Source of the DNA: Prolixibacteraceae bacterium
GTDB lineage: Bacteria; Bacteroidota; Bacteroidia; Bacteroidales; Prolixibacteraceae
Direction: 5' to 3'
Assembly: GCA_003506435.1 (NCBI GenBank)
Contig: DOAQ01000027.1
Span: 1 to 64,000 of the forward strand
DNA: 64,000 bases
The notes under the pieces are model-generated. The model was not told the origin of the DNA, ran no database searches, and saw nothing but the letters and a program-made list of their open reading frames with translations. This document shows, in pieces, positions 61,706-64,000 of the stretch. Both the position numbers and the translations under genes were made by a program. Every line of letters begins with the position of its first letter. The first letter of the stretch is position 1.

Positions 61706-62488
61706 TTATTTGTTTTCGAATTTTTTCAGCCCGCTTATTGTCTTAAATTGATGGTCATAAATGGTGAAGATTGCGGCATCAATAACTGATCCTGGCCGGT
61801 TGAAATAGGGCCATACAATTAATTTCCAGCATTTACGCATATTTTTGTCGGGAAAACTAATGAAGAAAACCGAATGGAACTGTATATTCATCTCATCGAT
61901 ACTTTGCGAAGTTCTCTGTATGTTGAGCCGATGCCCCAAGAGTGAAGCAACTTCGCGAAAATTGCAGGCAAACGGGCATCGTGTTGAAACCTTTATATTC
62001 ATAATCGCATTATCGTTTACCAATGGCAAATGATAATCATGCGCCGACGTTTGTGAACGATTGGCATATCGGTCGGTCATATACATCCTCTGCGGTTTAC
62101 CGGCGCTTAAATCAGCCAGAAAGAGCGGCATAGTAATTTTTGTTTCGTTCAAAATAAAATGATCGATTTGCGGATAGTTGCTGTGTTCCTGCGTGAAGAG
62201 GGGCCCTCCGGCAACAATCTTCTTATCCAGTTTCTTGCATACGGAAATTACTTTGTTCACCGATTCTTTTTGAATATACATCGCGCTTATAAAAACATAA
62301 TCGGCCCATTGTATATCGACGGTGTGAAGTGTTGCAACGTTCATATCCACGAGCTTTTTCTGCCATGTTGCAGGAAGCATTGCCGATACGGACCCCAAAA
62401 CGGCTGCCTTTTTTGATAAAAAATTAAACGCATGCCTGAAACTCCGGTAGGAATCGGGACACTGAGGATAAACCAATAAAACTTTCAT
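61706..62488 (-). pseudogene. B12-binding/radical-SAM protein, degraded
   Basis: The 260-codon frame starts like a B12-binding radical SAM protein: MKVLLVYPQCPDSYRSFRHA, WADYVFISAMYIQ, KIVAGGPLFTQE. The radical SAM motif CxxxCxxC is broken: Cys171 and Cys175 remain (STRCPFACNFRE) but the third position is Arg178. The rest of the fold seems lost after about residue 215 (SVFFISFPDKNMRKCW) and the frame is much shorter than the roughly 450-500 residues usual for the family. Either a pseudogene or a truncated protein without SAM activity. It follows operator (d) at a normal distance. Confidence 0.6.
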
Positions 62489-62549
62489 TACTTCATTTCT
62501 ATGATTTTAACTCTCGTCTGTATTTCTGCCATGGCTTTGACAGACAGAT

Positions 62550-62617
62550 ATAAAGTTCCTAAATCGATGATGAAAATGTGTTACAAAATTTTACTAAAAA
62601 TTTGCATCATTCACACA
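62550..62617 (-). promoter_or_regulatory. AraC operator-like site (d) with -7 box
   Basis: On the minus strand TGTGTGAAT then half-sites AATGATGCAAA (62611-62601) and AATTTTGTAAC (62590-62580), 21 bases apart. AACTTTA (62557-62551) follows after exactly 22 bases, as at site (a). It is about 60 bases before the start of the 61706-62488 gene. The first half-site is the least conserved of the set. Confidence 0.6.
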
Positions 62618-62689
62618 TCTGGGATCAATAAATATTTTCGTGGGATTAAGGAAGAATTTCATGATCCGGAAAATCAGATTCTGAATTAT

Positions 62690-63150
62690 GACTAACTTTT
62701 CCCTTGTCCTCAAGCCGGACGGGCTCTTCCTTTTCCAATCGATGAAAAGGAAGCAAACCCCGATGGTTCGGGGTTGTCCCAACGAACCCTCTTCCGGGCG
62801 TTGGGACGGCCAACCCGCCTTTCTGAAGTTGCCAAACCAATAGTCCGTTCTTTTGGTTTTCAAGCCATGTCCATTCTAAAAAAACAACGCAAAACGGGGC
62901 TGTTGCCGCCTAAGGAGAAAAAAGCGTGAAGAAAACCGGTGGAGTGAGCGTGAAGAAATCTTCCCTGTTTGACGAGTGAAGCGAGGAGTTTGGAAGATTT
63001 TAGCGAACGCAGGCGGTTTTTAGCTTTTTATCCTTTAGCGGCGGCATTTTTTGTTTACTTTTTTTTGCTGAAGAAAAAAAGTAAAAGCCTGTCCGGCTGG
63101 AGGATAGGAGAAATCATATTGCGAATGGATTATTTTTTCCCACAAGAAAT
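62690..63150. repeat. Dispersed-repeat text without gene
   Basis: Structured palindromes (CCCCGATGGTTCGGGG near 62758-62773; CAACGAACCCTCTTCCGGGCGTTG near 62780-62803) and a block with AGCGAACGCAGGCGG near 63002 and TTTTTGCTGAAGAAAAAAAG near 63062-63081. Open frames read across it on both strands look like repeat translation, not genes. Similar text occurs in other Bacteroidetes genomes as far as I recall. Confidence 0.45.
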
Positions 63151-63191
63151 TCAATCATTTCTACATCTGGAATCGTTTTAAAATAAATAAA

Positions 63192-63221
63192 AGAGGCTGC
63201 CCTTTTTTAAGGACAACCTCT
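63192..63221 (-). terminator. Terminator of the OmpA-like gene
   Basis: AGAGGTTGTCCTT pairs with AAGGGCAGCCTCT (two mismatches, loop AAAA) on the minus strand, followed by TTTTATTTATTT. It is 20 bases past the stop at 63242. Confidence 0.8.
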
Positions 63222-63241
63222 CTGCATAAATAGACGGGGGA

Positions 63242-64000
63242 TTATTTTGTTTTGAAGATTTCAAACTCAACCCTGCGGTTCATGGCACGGCCTTCCAATG
63301 TATTGTTTGTCGCTTCCGGCATGGTTTCGCCCATTGCTTTTTGCGATGAAATACGGTTGATTTCAATCCCGCTTTTCAAAATTACTTTTACAACCGAATC
63401 AATGCGGCTCTGCGAAAGGATCATATTGTATTCGTTGGTCCCTTCATTGTCGGCATATCCGGTGATTTTTACTTTGTAGTCGCTGTTCTTTTTCAACAAT
63501 TTTACAAGTTGATCGATTTTTGATATCTCGCCCATCTTGTAATTTGCTTTATCTGTATCGAAATAAACGGGGTCAACTTGTATTGGGAGTATTTCAATTG
63601 CAGTTTCAGTTGCGGCAGGTTCTTTAACCGGGCAACCCTTGTTTCCTTTTGGTCCGGCAACTGTAGGGCAATCGTCTTCCTGATCAACTATACCATCTTT
63701 GTCCTGGTCAAGCGGGCAGCCCGAGGTATCAACTTTCCAACCTTTTGGTGTATCGGGGCATTTGTCGTCTTTGTCGGCGACACCATCACCGTCCGTATCC
63801 GGACAACCCTTGAGACTGGCCGGACCGGCTATATCCGGACAAGCATCATTTTTGTCGGCAATACCATCTTTATCCGTATCGGGACAACCTTTATGAATAC
63901 TTAAACCAGCCACTGTCGGGCAGTCGTCTACATAATCAGCAACTCCATCGCCATCGGTATCAATCGGGCAACCATCAGCATCAACTGCAACGGCGGCAGG
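63242..64000 (-). CDS. OmpA-family protein with thrombospondin-type-3 repeats (partial)
   Basis: The frame runs to the window edge, so the N-terminus is missing. Visible are four or more Asp-rich calcium-binding repeats (CPDTDKDGIADKNDACPD, CPDTDGDGVADKDDKCPD, DQDKDGIVDQEDDCP) of roughly 25-30 residues. A C-terminal OmpA peptidoglycan-binding domain follows (VDPVYFDTDKANYK, KVKITGYADNEGTNEYN, LSQSRIDSVVKVILKSGI, NRRVEFEIFK). It probably spans from the outer membrane to peptidoglycan. Confidence 0.9.
   Translation of the reverse strand, partial: PAAVAVDADGCPIDTDGDGVADYVDDCPTVAGLSIHKGCPDTDKDGIADKNDACPDIAGPASLKGCPDTDGDGVADKDDKCPDTPKGWKVDTSGCPLDQDKDGIVDQEDDCPTVAGPKGNKGCPVKEPAATETAIEILPIQVDPVYFDTDKANYKMGEISKIDQLVKLLKKNSDYKVKITGYADNEGTNEYNMILSQSRIDSVVKVILKSGIEINRISSQKAMGETMPEATNNTLEGRAMNRRVEFEIFKTK

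Noticed and set aside
62594..62863. An 89-residue minus-strand frame
   Set aside because: It covers operator (d) and repeat text; the product has no plausible domain and reads like repeat translation.
1..64000. CRISPR arrays, prophage, tRNA or rRNA genes
   Set aside because: No regular direct-repeat/spacer pattern, phage structural genes, cloverleaf or rRNA-like sequence was noticed on reading; a covariance search was not possible.

Overview
The window looks like chromosome from a member of the Bacteroidetes, probably Bacteroidales/Marinilabiliales. This is inferred from family content: a one-protein hybrid two-component regulator (33027-36953), a HU-HIG DNA-binding protein, DUF4293, DUF1460, YfiR/DUF4154 and a TonB receptor. 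Several start regions carry the TTTG / TAnnTTTG promoter elements typical of the phylum. No rRNA, tRNA, CRISPR array, transposase or integrase gene was seen.

Layout. 1-13.4 kb: small envelope proteins, an OLD-family nuclease gene bracketed by inverted repeats of about 148 bp, a RecB/AddA-like helicase-nuclease, a response regulator, the translation factor EttA and two surface proteins. 13.4-16.3 kb: hisS and hutH. 16.3-18.2 kb: an accessory spot with a DUF559 nuclease-like gene between 120-bp direct repeats, then a FRG-domain gene. 18.1-29.9 kb: a tetrapyrrole and sulfite-reduction block on the minus strand (hemL, hemB, hemCD fusion, hemA, YeeZ-SUMT fusion, cysI, cysJ, precorrin-2 dehydrogenase, DUF2061). 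Its products supply heme and siroheme and the sulfite reductase that uses siroheme. The distal end (DUF2061 to cysJ) is preceded by a promoter, a 35-codon Cys/Met-rich leader ORF and a Rho-independent terminator that together form a textbook attenuator.

30-37.4 kb: dispersed and nested repeats, HU-like protein, a DUF1460 amidase-like protein, a glycerophosphodiesterase, the large hybrid regulator and a cupin. 37.7-39.9 kb: superoxide dismutase, then an ECF sigma factor/membrane protein pair lying between two copies of the SOD 3' end plus terminator. 39.9-46 kb: an apparent operon of TonB receptor, YfiR-like protein, CHASE8-like histidine kinase, response regulator and hybrid kinase. 46.3-47.1 kb: a second SOD and a 58-residue winged-helix protein. 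47.5-52.7 kb: a sugar gene set (ROK repressor, MFS transporter, AGE epimerase, CE2-type esterase).

53-62.6 kb: two paralogous AraC-type regulators, small membrane and Cys-rich proteins, a PAS/coiled-coil hybrid kinase, a response regulator and a GH130 enzyme, plus a degraded radical-SAM gene. Four copies of a 37-bp site made of two half-sites 21 bp apart lie upstream of genes here, and in three a -7-like box follows at a fixed distance, which suggests one AraC-controlled regulon. Two single-gene inserts with attC-like ends (60.1-61.4 kb) interrupt it. The window ends inside an OmpA-like protein with calcium-binding-type repeats.

The two strongest leads are the cysteine-codon attenuator (29616-29868) and the four-member AraC site family.
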